A DNA stretch of 64,000 nt from positions 1,178,001 through 1,242,000 of the forward strand of contig NC_015321.1 in the NCBI RefSeq assembly GCF_000194605.1, written 5' to 3'. How positions within the stretch are numbered: the stretch's first letter is position 1; each line of letters begins with the position of its first letter. The stretch comes from Fluviicola taffensis DSM 16823 (lineage in GTDB: Bacteria > Bacteroidota > Bacteroidia > Flavobacteriales_D > Crocinitomicaceae). Shown here piece by piece: positions 54,623-63,305 of this stretch. Position numbers and translations under genes: made by a program. The notes under the pieces were generated by a model, which saw only the letters and a program-made list of their open reading frames with translations, had not been told where the DNA came from and did not search any database.

Positions 54623-55384
54623 ATGAAGCTGCAACATCGTATAATTGGAGAAGGAAAGCCACTGATTATTCTTCACGGACTCTTTGGTTCATCTGATAAT
54701 TGGCAAACACACGCCAAACGTTTCTCAGAGTATTTTCAAGTTATTCTAGTCGATCAACGCAATCACGGTCACACCGATTGGAGTGAAGAATTTGACTATG
54801 ATTTGCTTGCTGCAGATTTACAAGAACTCATCTCGGATTTAGGATTCGAAAAAGTCAATCTTTTAGGTCATTCTATGGGTGGAAAAACGGTTATGCGTTA
54901 CGCACAGCTATATCCTGATACCATTGAAAAGATGATTGTGGTAGATATGGGATTAAAAGGCTATCCACCACATCACCAACAAATTTTAAAAGGAATTGAT
55001 GCACTCAATGCAACAGCAATGGATTCCCGTTCTGCTGCTGAAGCGATCCTTCTTCCTTTTGTTCCAGAAAACGGAACCAGACAATTTCTCATGAAAAATC
55101 TGTATTGGATCGAAAAAGGAAAATTGGCTTGGCGTATGAATGTGGAGGTTCTTGAAAAAGAGATGCCGAACATTCTAAAAGCATTGCCCGAACAGGAAGT
55201 GCTGGTGCAAACCCTATTCATTCGCGGCGGACTATCCAATTACATCATCGATGAAGACATTTCAGACATTGAAAACCAATTCCCCGATTCTTCTTTTGTG
55301 ACCATTGAAAATGCAGGACATTGGGTTCATGCCGAACAACCAGAAGAATTTATGAATGCCGTTTTGGAATTTTTGTTGAGGTAA
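54623..55384 (+). CDS. Alpha/beta-fold hydrolase, YbfF-like esterase
   Basis: A 253-residue hydrolase: LIILHGLFGSSDNWQTHAKR, VILVDQRNHGHTDWS, nucleophile elbow GHSMGG (Ser about 94), and catalytic His in ENAGHWVHAEQPEEF. The DQRNHG block is typical of YbfF/ABHD11-like acyl-ester or acyl-thioester hydrolases. Cytoplasmic, single gene with a promoter box touching the start. Confidence 0.86.
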   Translation: MKLQHRIIGEGKPLIILHGLFGSSDNWQTHAKRFSEYFQVILVDQRNHGHTDWSEEFDYDLLAADLQELISDLGFEKVNLLGHSMGGKTVMRYAQLYPDTIEKMIVVDMGLKGYPPHHQQILKGIDALNATAMDSRSAAEAILLPFVPENGTRQFLMKNLYWIEKGKLAWRMNVEVLEKEMPNILKALPEQEVLVQTLFIRGGLSNYIIDEDISDIENQFPDSSFVTIENAGHWVHAEQPEEFMNAVLEFLLR

Positions 55385-55407
55385 ATCCTACCAAATAAAA
55401 CTAAAAA

Positions 55408-55433
55408 AAGGAATGCTGCAAGCAGCATTCCTT
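55408..55433. terminator. Hairpin terminator between the hydrolase and transposase genes
   Basis: AAGGAATGCTGC pairs perfectly with GCAGCATTCCTT around two bases. The run of seven U follows it on the minus strand. Confidence 0.7.
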
Positions 55434-55459
55434 ACTCATAAACACTGTTTTGATTATTT

Positions 55460-55495
55460 GATTTCAATACTGGATTTTAAATCCAAATTGAAATC
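55460..55495. repeat. Interrupted inverted repeat beside the transposase
   Basis: GATTTCAAT...GGATTT (55460-55477) pairs with AAATCC...ATTGAAATC (55479-55495). A long AT-rich hairpin with small bulges. Confidence 0.5.
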
Positions 55496-55573
55496 AATAA
55501 AATTTTGGTGTTTTTTGCCCTATTGTGGGGAAATTTGGAAATATTATTGAACATTATGTGGGGACATTATGTG

Positions 55574-55595
55574 GGGACGCGATGCCTCGCGTCCC
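55574..55595. repeat. REP-like palindrome next to the RAYT gene
   Basis: GGGACGCGA pairs perfectly with TCGCGTCCC, loop TGCC. It lies 12 bases from the end of the transposase gene and is preceded by a short direct repeat (ACATTATGTGGGG twice). Confidence 0.75.
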
Positions 55596-55606
55596 TGTCT
55601 GTATGT

Positions 55607-56128
55607 CTATTTGGATTTATAATTTTGGGGATTATCCCTAATGTATTTTTCAATTCTTTCAAATTGCTCTGAATTTCTAACAATAATGTCATGGTACCTT
55701 GATTGCCATTGAAATTCTATTCCCAACTTCTTGCATCTGGTTGTCACTGCTGATTTAAACCCTCTTACAACAGATGCCAAATTATTTGATTGTGACTTAA
55801 ACTCATTATTCTTAATACTCCCTAATTCTGTTACATTCTGATTTTTTCCATTAAACTCACTTTCTCCAATAGTTATCAAGGCATGAAAATGATCTGGCAT
55901 GACAACAAATTGATGCAATTCTACTCGCATTCGTTGCCTTAATTCCTTTGTATTAAGCCATTCTTCTAAAGCAATAACTCCGACTTCACTTAATTGGATT
56001 TCACCTTCTTGAATCTTACCAAAGAATCGACTTTTATTCTTCGTGCAAATCGTAATAAAATAGGTTCCTGAATTGGAATAATCCCACCAACTCGCACGCA
56101 TTGTCTGATTTTGAAATCGAAGAGCCAT
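55607..56128 (-). CDS. REP-associated tyrosine transposase (RAYT, Y1/HUH type)
   Basis: A 173-residue single-domain transposase: the start WWDYSNSGTYFITICTKNKSRFFG, the HUH metal motif in VVMPDHFHALI, and a tyrosine in WQSRYHDIIVRNSEQFERIEKYIRDNP with the usual RAYT ending. Such enzymes are domesticated relatives of IS200/IS605 transposases and act on REP hairpins. One REP-like hairpin abuts its 3' end and two others occur in the window. Full length and intact. Confidence 0.9.
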   Translation of the reverse strand: MALRFQNQTMRASWWDYSNSGTYFITICTKNKSRFFGKIQEGEIQLSEVGVIALEEWLNTKELRQRMRVELHQFVVMPDHFHALITIGESEFNGKNQNVTELGSIKNNEFKSQSNNLASVVRGFKSAVTTRCKKLGIEFQWQSRYHDIIVRNSEQFERIEKYIRDNPQNYKSK

Positions 56129-56187
56129 AGCTTTTCTTATTTAATTTAAGAAAAATCAGGATATGAAAAAGAGTCTCTTGAAGAAAT

Positions 56188-57195
56188 TTAATTGATTTTT
56201 ATTGGCAGGTGATATAGAGTACTCACCGGATGCCCGCCTTTTGTTGCAGGAATCCAGCGGGGCATGTGCCGAATTATTCGTTTTATTTCAGTTTCACACT
56301 GAAAACAATCAGGAGCTATTTTAATCAACGCGTCCATGATCTCCCCGTTATCATTAATCCTGAATTTTACATAGACATTTTTGCGATCAGGATCTTCAGA
56401 TTTGACACCTGCTTTTTCTACCTCATCAGTTAAATACTGTTTCAATACTTTCCATCCTCCAGGAAACTCAGGCATTTTCTCATAAGGCACTTCGTTTGTT
56501 GTTTCAGACTCTTCAAACAGGTTCTTCACACCCTCATCATCATCTCTTGTACCGCAGATCCAGCCATCTTTCGTTTTAGACGGAAACTGATTCCTCATTT
56601 TCTGACAGTAATCACTTGTTCTTGAAATCAACTGAAACCAATAAGCAATTTGAGAAGAGTCTGCCTTATGAACTTGTAATTTTTTCTTTGCTGCAATTAT
56701 ATTGGATTTCAAATCAGAACTTATTCTTTCAAAGAAAGAAATTTCCTGCCTCAACGAAGCATTGTATTGCTTTGGGGTCATTCTTTTGCGCTCTGCCAAA
56801 AAAGTCCCTATCCCCAACTCTAATCTAAGTACTACTACCGGATCCCCCAATTTAGCCTGAAATATTTCCAATTTTTCCAGCGAAACTTCATCGTATCTAT
56901 AAAACTGACTCCAATCAATTAAACTATCATTGGTTTCATTGATTAATGAATGGAAGTCAAACTTTGTTTCTTCCGTAACATAATATTCGTCCAATACGTT
57001 CTTCATTCGAGCTATGTTTTCGTTTTCCAGATCAAATGAAGCTTCTTTTAAGGAAGAATCTTCACTAAAAAGGGAATCTGCCTCTTTCTTCTGAGCATCA
57101 CGTTTCACTTCTAACTGTTTATTCTGTTGTTTGATGGATTGACCAAAAGAGATCGACAGACAACAGAAAGCAAGAATCAGCATAGTAAATTGCAT
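56188..57195 (-). CDS. Secreted TonB-C-terminal-domain protein, paralogue 1
   Basis: A 335-residue protein from the ATG at 57195. Signal peptide (about 1-18), then the family signature QSIKQQNKQL and a helical, coiled-coil-prone region. The last 95 residues form a TonB C-terminal-like fold (FPGGWKVLKQYL ... VYVKFRINDNGEIMDALI ... CFQCETEIKRIIRHMPRWIPATKGG). It has a CxxC pair also found in the other members, but no N-terminal TM anchor or Pro-rich spacer as true TonB has. Last gene of a five-member tandem array; one base separates it from the next. Confidence 0.78.
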   Translation of the reverse strand: MQFTMLILAFCCLSISFGQSIKQQNKQLEVKRDAQKKEADSLFSEDSSLKEASFDLENENIARMKNVLDEYYVTEETKFDFHSLINETNDSLIDWSQFYRYDEVSLEKLEIFQAKLGDPVVVLRLELGIGTFLAERKRMTPKQYNASLRQEISFFERISSDLKSNIIAAKKKLQVHKADSSQIAYWFQLISRTSDYCQKMRNQFPSKTKDGWICGTRDDDEGVKNLFEESETTNEVPYEKMPEFPGGWKVLKQYLTDEVEKAGVKSEDPDRKNVYVKFRINDNGEIMDALIKIAPDCFQCETEIKRIIRHMPRWIPATKGGHPVSTLYHLPIKIN

Positions 57196-57196
57196 A

Positions 57197-58255
57197 TTAT
57201 TTCGGTTGTATTTCAAATCGAATAACCAATGTATTGTACGATTCAACAGCTGTTTCATCAATCTTTACAGGAATCCAAACAGGCATGGATTGTACCAAAC
57301 GAACAGCTTCATCGTCACATTCTTTACAATCCGTAATCCCTTTACTTACTCTAACATCAGATATATTTCCTTGCTCAGAAACTGTAAATTTCAAAACTAC
57401 CCTGCCTGTCGTTGTTGCAGCTTTGAACTTTTCCGGATAGCGCAGGTTTTTAGAAATAAAGGCATTCAACTCCTTAAAACCTCCAGGAAAATGGGCATAA
57501 TCATCTTTTTTTAAATCTAACGGTCTTACTTCTAAAGCCGATGTTGTAAATGCATTAGGAAAAACTCTTTGATAGGCTTCCGGAAACACATTTGGTCCTT
57601 TTTCTATATAGTTTCTTTCCAGATCGTTCAGCCTTTCTCTTAATTCTTCACCTTTAGAACGAAATTCATATCCAAGTAGTAAATACACGTGCGATAATGA
57701 ATCCGAAGTCATCGGATATTTTTCCAGCTGTTTGATATTCTTAATCATCTGATCCTGGCCCTGTGAATTGACGCGTGAGGAAGCAGTATACTCCTCTATT
57801 TTTTTACGCAATAATGTGTTTTGTTGTGCCAGTTCAAATCCATCCAAAAGAAGTGCTTCAGGTATCTTATCAAATACTGGTATAGCACTCAAAGCTGGCT
57901 TGATTGGTCTAATCGCTTCCATAGAAAGTGGGACATGGGCTTGTTTCAATGGTTTAATAATGCTGTACGGATCTTCTCCCAATTCTTTCAGCTGTGAAAC
58001 CATTTCAGAAAATTGATCTGAGAACTTTATAACAACTTTCTCTTTACCCGATAATTCACGCATCATTTCTCGGGTCAATTTCCGAATGGAGTCAAACTTC
58101 TGTCTGGTTTGTAAAAAAAGCTGGTAATCAATATCTCGTTTCTTTTGTTCCAAAAGCAGGTCAGAACGAAGTTTCTGATTCTGTTTTTTAGCAGATTGCC
58201 CAAATCCATTAAGCCCGATTCCTAAAAGGATAAAAAATAAAAATAACCGTCTCAT
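57197..58255 (-). CDS. Secreted TonB-C-terminal-domain protein, paralogue 2
   Basis: A 352-residue member of the array: signal peptide (about 1-19), QSAKKQNQKLRSDLLLEQKK signature, helical middle, FPGGFKELNAFI and the TonB-like end with CKECDDEAVRLVQSMPVWIPVKI. Same strand and nearly abutting neighbours suggest one transcript. Role unknown; it could dock to a periplasmic partner through the TonB-like domain (inference). Confidence 0.78.
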   Translation of the reverse strand: MRRLFLFFILLGIGLNGFGQSAKKQNQKLRSDLLLEQKKRDIDYQLFLQTRQKFDSIRKLTREMMRELSGKEKVVIKFSDQFSEMVSQLKELGEDPYSIIKPLKQAHVPLSMEAIRPIKPALSAIPVFDKIPEALLLDGFELAQQNTLLRKKIEEYTASSRVNSQGQDQMIKNIKQLEKYPMTSDSLSHVYLLLGYEFRSKGEELRERLNDLERNYIEKGPNVFPEAYQRVFPNAFTTSALEVRPLDLKKDDYAHFPGGFKELNAFISKNLRYPEKFKAATTTGRVVLKFTVSEQGNISDVRVSKGITDCKECDDEAVRLVQSMPVWIPVKIDETAVESYNTLVIRFEIQPK

Positions 58256-58258
58256 ATA

Positions 58259-58469
58259 TTAGCGTTTAAATTCAATTAGCAATGCATAGTAACAACGCAC
58301 GACCTGACCCTTTATTTTTGCTGGAGTCCAATCGTTTTTCATTCTTACTGAAATTTTTCCTGCATCCCCAGACATCTCTTTCCAATTGTTTATTCTGTTG
58401 TTTGATCGATTGACCAAAAACTAGATTTGAAAGGATAAAAAACAGAAGAAGAACTGCAAATTTCATCAT
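58259..58469 (-). pseudogene. Decayed member of the TonB-C-terminal-domain array
   Basis: The N-terminal signal and QSIKQQNKQLERD signature are joined, by a large internal deletion, to a C-terminal remnant in another frame (KNDWTPAKIKGQVV...LLIEFKR, stop at 58259). The continuous frame from the start ends at 58272 in unrelated residues. It is therefore a fifth copy reduced to its two ends. Confidence 0.78.
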
Positions 58470-58489
58470 GATTGATTTAAAAATTTCCC

Positions 58490-59641
58490 CTAATTCAAAT
58501 GAATCTGAATCGGGAAACTGAGCACGGAATTTACCGCTTTTCCATCAATTTTACCGGGTATCCAATTCGGCATTGCTTTAATTACTCGAATATACTCTGC
58601 ATCACATTCCGGACAATTAGCAACTCCCTTTATCACTTTTATATCAGAAATAACTCCTTGATCACTTACCCTAAAACGAACAAATAGTTTCGAAGCCGAA
58701 ATCCCCAATTCCGAAGCTATTTCTGGGTAATGTATATTCTCACCCAAATACTTTAACATCGCTGAATTTCCTCCTGGAAACTGAGCAGGTTCATCCACAA
58801 ATTCATAGAAAGTTGGTACTACGGGGTTGCTTTTGATTGAACCTGAATCTGGCTTATCTATTGGAAAAACATCTTGCGCGCCTTCTTGTCTTATGATGTG
58901 TCCTACATAAGGTGTTGCTTCCTGATTCTGTGGAGATCCATCTAGAAAAATTCGTTGGTAAGCCTCCGAAAATCCTTTGGGACCTTTTTGGATGTAATTG
59001 GCCTGTAATTCATACAACTTATTTTCTAATTTCGATTTCTGTACGATTAATTGTTCTCCCAATCGTTGATAGAGGTCTATTAAGGAATCTACTCTCGGCG
59101 AAAAGGCATTCAATTTCTTGTTGATACCTTCCAATTCTCGGTGTTTATCTCCATTAGAAACCGTGTGAATACGGTATTCATTCAATTTCTCTGTTAACAT
59201 CTTATTCTGTTCCTTTCTTTTGAACATCTCCAAATAAAGTCGGCTCGATACTTTCTCGAATGTCACATCCCTTTTCACTAGTTCTTTGATGGGCAGAAAC
59301 GATCGTCTGTAATCTGGAAGATCCGTTATTTTCGAATCTATTGGAATTAAAGTATTTGGATCAGTTCCCAATTGCTTCAATAGATTCGTTAATTCAAAAA
59401 GTTCCAAATAAGGCGACCGAGCAATGCGTTCTTTGTCTGCTAAGAGATCAATCTTTTGAGTTGTCAGTATGCTGATAGAATCAAATTCGCGCTTTGTTTC
59501 GGTGAAAATAGCTAACGCAGAATCTTGTTTTTGTTGTTCGAGAGCAAACTCAGCAAGCAGTTGTTTGTTCAACTTTTTAGCTGATTGACTGAAAACGAGT
59601 GAACTAATAATTAAATACAAAAAGAATAGGAATGATTTCAT
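58490..59641 (-). CDS. Secreted TonB-C-terminal-domain protein, paralogue 3
   Basis: A 383-residue member: signal peptide, QSAKKLNKQLLAEFALEQQK signature, coiled-coil-prone helices to about 220, an acidic linker, then FPGGNSAMLKYLG and the end domain with CPECDAEYIRVIKAMPNWIPGKI. It starts four bases after the stop of paralogue 4. Confidence 0.78.
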   Translation of the reverse strand: MKSFLFFLYLIISSLVFSQSAKKLNKQLLAEFALEQQKQDSALAIFTETKREFDSISILTTQKIDLLADKERIARSPYLELFELTNLLKQLGTDPNTLIPIDSKITDLPDYRRSFLPIKELVKRDVTFEKVSSRLYLEMFKRKEQNKMLTEKLNEYRIHTVSNGDKHRELEGINKKLNAFSPRVDSLIDLYQRLGEQLIVQKSKLENKLYELQANYIQKGPKGFSEAYQRIFLDGSPQNQEATPYVGHIIRQEGAQDVFPIDKPDSGSIKSNPVVPTFYEFVDEPAQFPGGNSAMLKYLGENIHYPEIASELGISASKLFVRFRVSDQGVISDIKVIKGVANCPECDAEYIRVIKAMPNWIPGKIDGKAVNSVLSFPIQIHLN

Positions 59642-59645
59642 CTAT

Positions 59646-60824
59646 TTACAGTTTAAATGTGATTGGTAAGTTGAAATGAGAATGCACGTATTTACCGCCG
59701 ATCTTTGCTGGAATCCAGTTTGGCATTTTCTTCAAGACACGCAATGCTTCCTTATCACATTCCGAACAATTGGAAACTCCTCTTAAAACTTTTACATTGG
59801 AAATCTCTCCTTCGTCTGAAACAACAAAACGCAAGTATACCTTACCCGTAATTCCTTCTTCTTTCACTTTTGATGGATAAACAATCTGATCTAAAAGGTA
59901 TATTTTCAATTTTTCCAATCCTCCAGGAAACGAAGCTGGATCTTCAACGATATCATAAATTACTGGTTCTTGATTATACCTACGGTAAGAATTATGATCA
60001 GTTATAGGTTCATCGGTGACAACATTTACTAAATCGTCAGGAGGGAGAAGAATATCCTCTTCTACTAGTTTGAGTTCAATCGGTTCAGATACTTTCACAG
60101 GTTCAAGATGTGCATACGGGAAAATCTGCTTGTAAACATCGGGAAAATTTTTAGGACCATTTTTAATGTAATTGGTTTCCAATTCGTTCAATTTATCAAT
60201 TAAAACCTGATTTTCCTTGTTCAAACGCACAATCAACTCTTTGTAAAGCACTAGTAATCGATCTATTGAAGGTTCGAAAGTTTCAAGTTCTACGATAAAT
60301 TTCCGTTGTACACGATAGTTGCTTAGATGCGTAGTAAACTTGTACTGATAACTAGTCACCAATTCATTTAGTCTCAAATTCTGTTCTTTGATTTTGTATT
60401 GATCAAAGTCTGATCCGTCACGTCCTTCCATATCAAAGCTTACAAAAGCATTCAAGGCGTATCCTTTCAGCCTAAGAAACTCACGAGTTGTTACATACGG
60501 GCTGACAGGAATTAATGAATCAGAAACCAATTTATCTGGATCAATTCCAAGTATTTTTAATTCCTCCGATGTATTCTCAAATGCATAAGCAATTCTATTC
60601 GCATTGTGTTCTTCACCTAATAATTGTCCAGAGATTTTCTTATTGATACTTTTTCTTAGATTTTCGAGGTGAGTTTTATCTTTTACAAAAATCGCATACG
60701 CAGAATCTTGTTTGTGCCGTTCAATAATTAATTGATTACGAAGCTGTTTGTTCACCTTTTTAGCAGATTGGCCGAAAGCAACACCATTCATTAGAAGAAT
60801 TAAGATGATTAAACGAGTTTTCAT
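59646..60824 (-). CDS. Secreted TonB-C-terminal-domain protein, paralogue 4 (first in array)
   Basis: A 392-residue member: signal peptide (about 1-18), QSAKKVNKQLRNQLIIERHK signature, long helical region, acidic linker (about 255-300), FPGGLEKLKIYL and the TonB-like domain with CSECDKEALRVLKKMPNWIPAKIGG. First gene in transcription order. The TonB-like domain normally binds TonB boxes of outer-membrane receptors; the lack of a membrane anchor makes an energy-transducing role doubtful. Confidence 0.78.
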   Translation of the reverse strand: MKTRLIILILLMNGVAFGQSAKKVNKQLRNQLIIERHKQDSAYAIFVKDKTHLENLRKSINKKISGQLLGEEHNANRIAYAFENTSEELKILGIDPDKLVSDSLIPVSPYVTTREFLRLKGYALNAFVSFDMEGRDGSDFDQYKIKEQNLRLNELVTSYQYKFTTHLSNYRVQRKFIVELETFEPSIDRLLVLYKELIVRLNKENQVLIDKLNELETNYIKNGPKNFPDVYKQIFPYAHLEPVKVSEPIELKLVEEDILLPPDDLVNVVTDEPITDHNSYRRYNQEPVIYDIVEDPASFPGGLEKLKIYLLDQIVYPSKVKEEGITGKVYLRFVVSDEGEISNVKVLRGVSNCSECDKEALRVLKKMPNWIPAKIGGKYVHSHFNLPITFKL

Positions 60825-60840
60825 ATAAAAATATCTATTG

Positions 60841-60866
60841 TTGGGGCGCGATTAATCGCGTCCCAA
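60841..60866. repeat. REP-like palindrome between the TonB-like array and paaZ
   Basis: TTGGGGCGCGAT (60841-60852) pairs with ATCGCGTCCCAA (60855-60866) with one G-T pair, two-base loop. It shares the GGG-x-CGCGA core with the hairpin at 55574. Confidence 0.65.
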
Positions 60867-60877
60867 CTTTTTTGTCA

Positions 60878-62950
60878 TCATTTCGACTGATCCAAACGCT
60901 TCACCATCGTCAAGATGGTTGCAATTCCTACCAATGGTTCGTCTGTGTCGTCCAACATTTCAACCAACCATTTTACTACTCCACGTTGGATCAGTGTTTT
61001 TGGATCTTCCTCATTTGGAGTTACATCTGTACTGATTTTCTCCTTACAGGTAAATCGGATGTGAATATTTGCTCCTGGATATACTGGTTTCGTAAAACGC
61101 AATTCATCGATTCCATAGTTCAAAAGAACTGGATTGATTTCGTAACTATCTACAAATAAACCTGCAGAAATACTCATGATTAAGTATCCATGCGCAACTT
61201 GTTGGTCGAACATCGTTCCAGTAAAATTCGTCTCTCTTTTATGTGCATAGAAATTATCTCCACTCAAAGCTGCAAATGCGTCAATATCTTCGGAAGTAAT
61301 TAAGCGGCTATCAGTAATCAATTGATCACCTACTTCTAATTCCTCGTAGTGTTTCTTAAATGGATGAATGGAACTGATATTACCTTTCGCACCTTGTTGG
61401 TACTGCTGCGTAATTTCAGTAATTGTTGTTGGATGACCTTGAATGGCTGTGCGCTGCAAATAATGCATCACTCCACGTTTTCCACCCATTTCTTCTCCAC
61501 CCCCAGCTCTTCCTGGTCCACCATGAGTTAACAAGGGCATTGGAGAACCGTGACCTGTACTTTCCTTTGCACAATCTTTATTCAGAACGAGAATACGACC
61601 ATTGACGCAAGCTGCTTCAACGACAAATTCACGTGCTTCTTTATCGTCAGCAGTAACAATCGTTGTCACCAAAGAACCTTTTCCTAGTTTCGTTAATTCA
61701 ATTGCTTGATCCAAATCTTTGTAAGGCATAATCGTTGAAACTGGTCCAAAAGCTTCCACATTGTGGACATCTTGTTTGTCGAATGGAGAATCATTTAGGA
61801 ACAAAATTGGAGAGAAAAACGCTCCTTTGTCTTTATCCGCGCCAACTACATCAAACTGATCCATGTTTCCATAAACGATTTTTTGAGATTTCGCCAAGAT
61901 TTCCACATTCTCACGCACGCGTTCTACTTGTAATCTTGAAATCAATGATCCCATTCGTACACCTTCTACCTTAGGATCACCAATTGTTGTAGAAGCCAAA
62001 CGAGCTGCTACGCCTTTTTGAACTTCTTCGATAAAATCTTCAGGAACCAAAATACGTCGAACTGCTGTACATTTTTGACCTGCTTTAATTGTAATTTCTT
62101 TCGTTACTTCTTTAACGAAAATATCAAACTCTTCAGTTCCTGGAGCCGCTTTCTGTCCCAAAACCATTGCATTCAATGAATCAGCTTCCAAATTGAAAGG
62201 AACCGATTCTTCCAACAATTGTGGATGAGCTTTTAATTTTCGACCAGTAAAAGCACTTCCAGTAAAAGTCACCACATCTTGATTCGACACATGATCAATA
62301 ATTCCTCTACCAAATCCAGAGACCAATTGCAAAGCTCCTTCTGGAAGTATTTTTGAATCAATAATATCTTTCACTACGACCTCTGTAAGGAAACTTGTAT
62401 ACTCGGAAGGTTTCACAATTGCAGGAACTCCAGCCATCAAATTCACCGCTATTTTTTCCAGCATTCCCCAAACAGGAAAGTTAAATGCATTGATATGAAT
62501 GGCAACTCCTTGCTTGGGAACCATGATGTGATGTCCGATAAAAGTTCCGTTTTTAGACATGGGTGCAGCGGTACCATCAACATAGTAAGGTAAATCTGGG
62601 AATTGTCTTCTCAATGATGCATTCGCAAACAAATTCCCAATTCCACCTTCGATATCAATCCAAGAATCCACTTTTGTAGCCCCTGTCCAAGACGAAACTT
62701 CGTAATAAGCATTTTTGCGATCCATTAAAAACAAAGCCAAAGCCTTCAACATACGCCCGCGTTCCTGAAAAGTCATTTTGCGCAATTGTTTTCCACCAAC
62801 GGTTCTTCCGTAGTTCAAAATTGCTTCGTAATCCAATCCAGCACTTGAAACACCGCCAATTTGATCGCCAGTAATGGCATTGTAAATTTTTTGTTCTTCA
62901 CCTTCACCTGCTGTCCATTGACCGCATATATAATTCTTAACCTGTATCAT
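60878..62950 (-). CDS. paaZ: Phenylacetate degradation bifunctional protein PaaZ
   Basis: A 690-residue two-domain enzyme. Residues about 1-520 are an aldehyde dehydrogenase (INAFNFPVWGM, VKPSEYTSF, VTFTGSAFTG, GQKCTAVRR with the catalytic Cys). Residues about 540-690 are a MaoC-type hydratase (FAALSGDNFYAHKRE; VAHGYLIMSISAGL). PaaZ opens the oxepin-CoA ring and oxidises the semialdehyde in aerobic phenylacetate breakdown. No other paa genes are in the window. Confidence 0.92.
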   Translation of the reverse strand: MIQVKNYICGQWTAGEGEEQKIYNAITGDQIGGVSSAGLDYEAILNYGRTVGGKQLRKMTFQERGRMLKALALFLMDRKNAYYEVSSWTGATKVDSWIDIEGGIGNLFANASLRRQFPDLPYYVDGTAAPMSKNGTFIGHHIMVPKQGVAIHINAFNFPVWGMLEKIAVNLMAGVPAIVKPSEYTSFLTEVVVKDIIDSKILPEGALQLVSGFGRGIIDHVSNQDVVTFTGSAFTGRKLKAHPQLLEESVPFNLEADSLNAMVLGQKAAPGTEEFDIFVKEVTKEITIKAGQKCTAVRRILVPEDFIEEVQKGVAARLASTTIGDPKVEGVRMGSLISRLQVERVRENVEILAKSQKIVYGNMDQFDVVGADKDKGAFFSPILFLNDSPFDKQDVHNVEAFGPVSTIMPYKDLDQAIELTKLGKGSLVTTIVTADDKEAREFVVEAACVNGRILVLNKDCAKESTGHGSPMPLLTHGGPGRAGGGEEMGGKRGVMHYLQRTAIQGHPTTITEITQQYQQGAKGNISSIHPFKKHYEELEVGDQLITDSRLITSEDIDAFAALSGDNFYAHKRETNFTGTMFDQQVAHGYLIMSISAGLFVDSYEINPVLLNYGIDELRFTKPVYPGANIHIRFTCKEKISTDVTPNEEDPKTLIQRGVVKWLVEMLDDTDEPLVGIATILTMVKRLDQSK

Positions 62951-63258
62951 CGTGTATTGATTGCTTCTAAAATTTCATCCCAAATATAAGGTTCAAAATC
63001 CTCCTTTGCAAAAGGAGTGAATTTCTTTTAAAAACAAGGCAATCGTTGAACCTATTCCACATTGTGGTGTACTAGCAGAAAACGAAAAGTGTTTATTCTG
63101 AATTAATGGTTTATTTATTTTAAGTTAACATTCCGCAGAATCAATCATTTCTTTCGTTTAATTGATAATTACAGTACTTAACATTCATTTTGGAACATTT
63201 TGATAAAAAAGGCAATCTATTTCACTAAAAGGATAGAAACTAATTAAAACCTTTTTAG
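62951..63258. other. Divergent intergenic region between paaZ and exbB
   Basis: AT-rich, with the paaZ promoter at its left end and the exbB promoter at 63259. No other feature seen. Confidence 0.5.
62981..62988 (-). promoter_or_regulatory. Promoter of paaZ (TATATTTG with TTG at -33)
   Basis: Minus-strand TATATTTG, with TTG 20 bases further upstream (63009-63011), about 30 bases before the start codon. Confidence 0.65.
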
Positions 63259-63266
63259 TATGTTTG
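63259..63266 (+). promoter_or_regulatory. -7 box (TATGTTTG) for exbB
   Basis: TATGTTTG, 39 bases before the ATG. Confidence 0.45.
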
Positions 63267-63305
63267 ACCCTTAAACATGTAAAAAGTTTCAATAAAGACT
63301 AAATT

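Noticed and set aside
55460-55495. Inverted repeat as an insertion-sequence end
   Set aside because: Only one copy is present, with no matching repeat on the far side of the transposase gene; RAYT genes do not use terminal inverted repeats.
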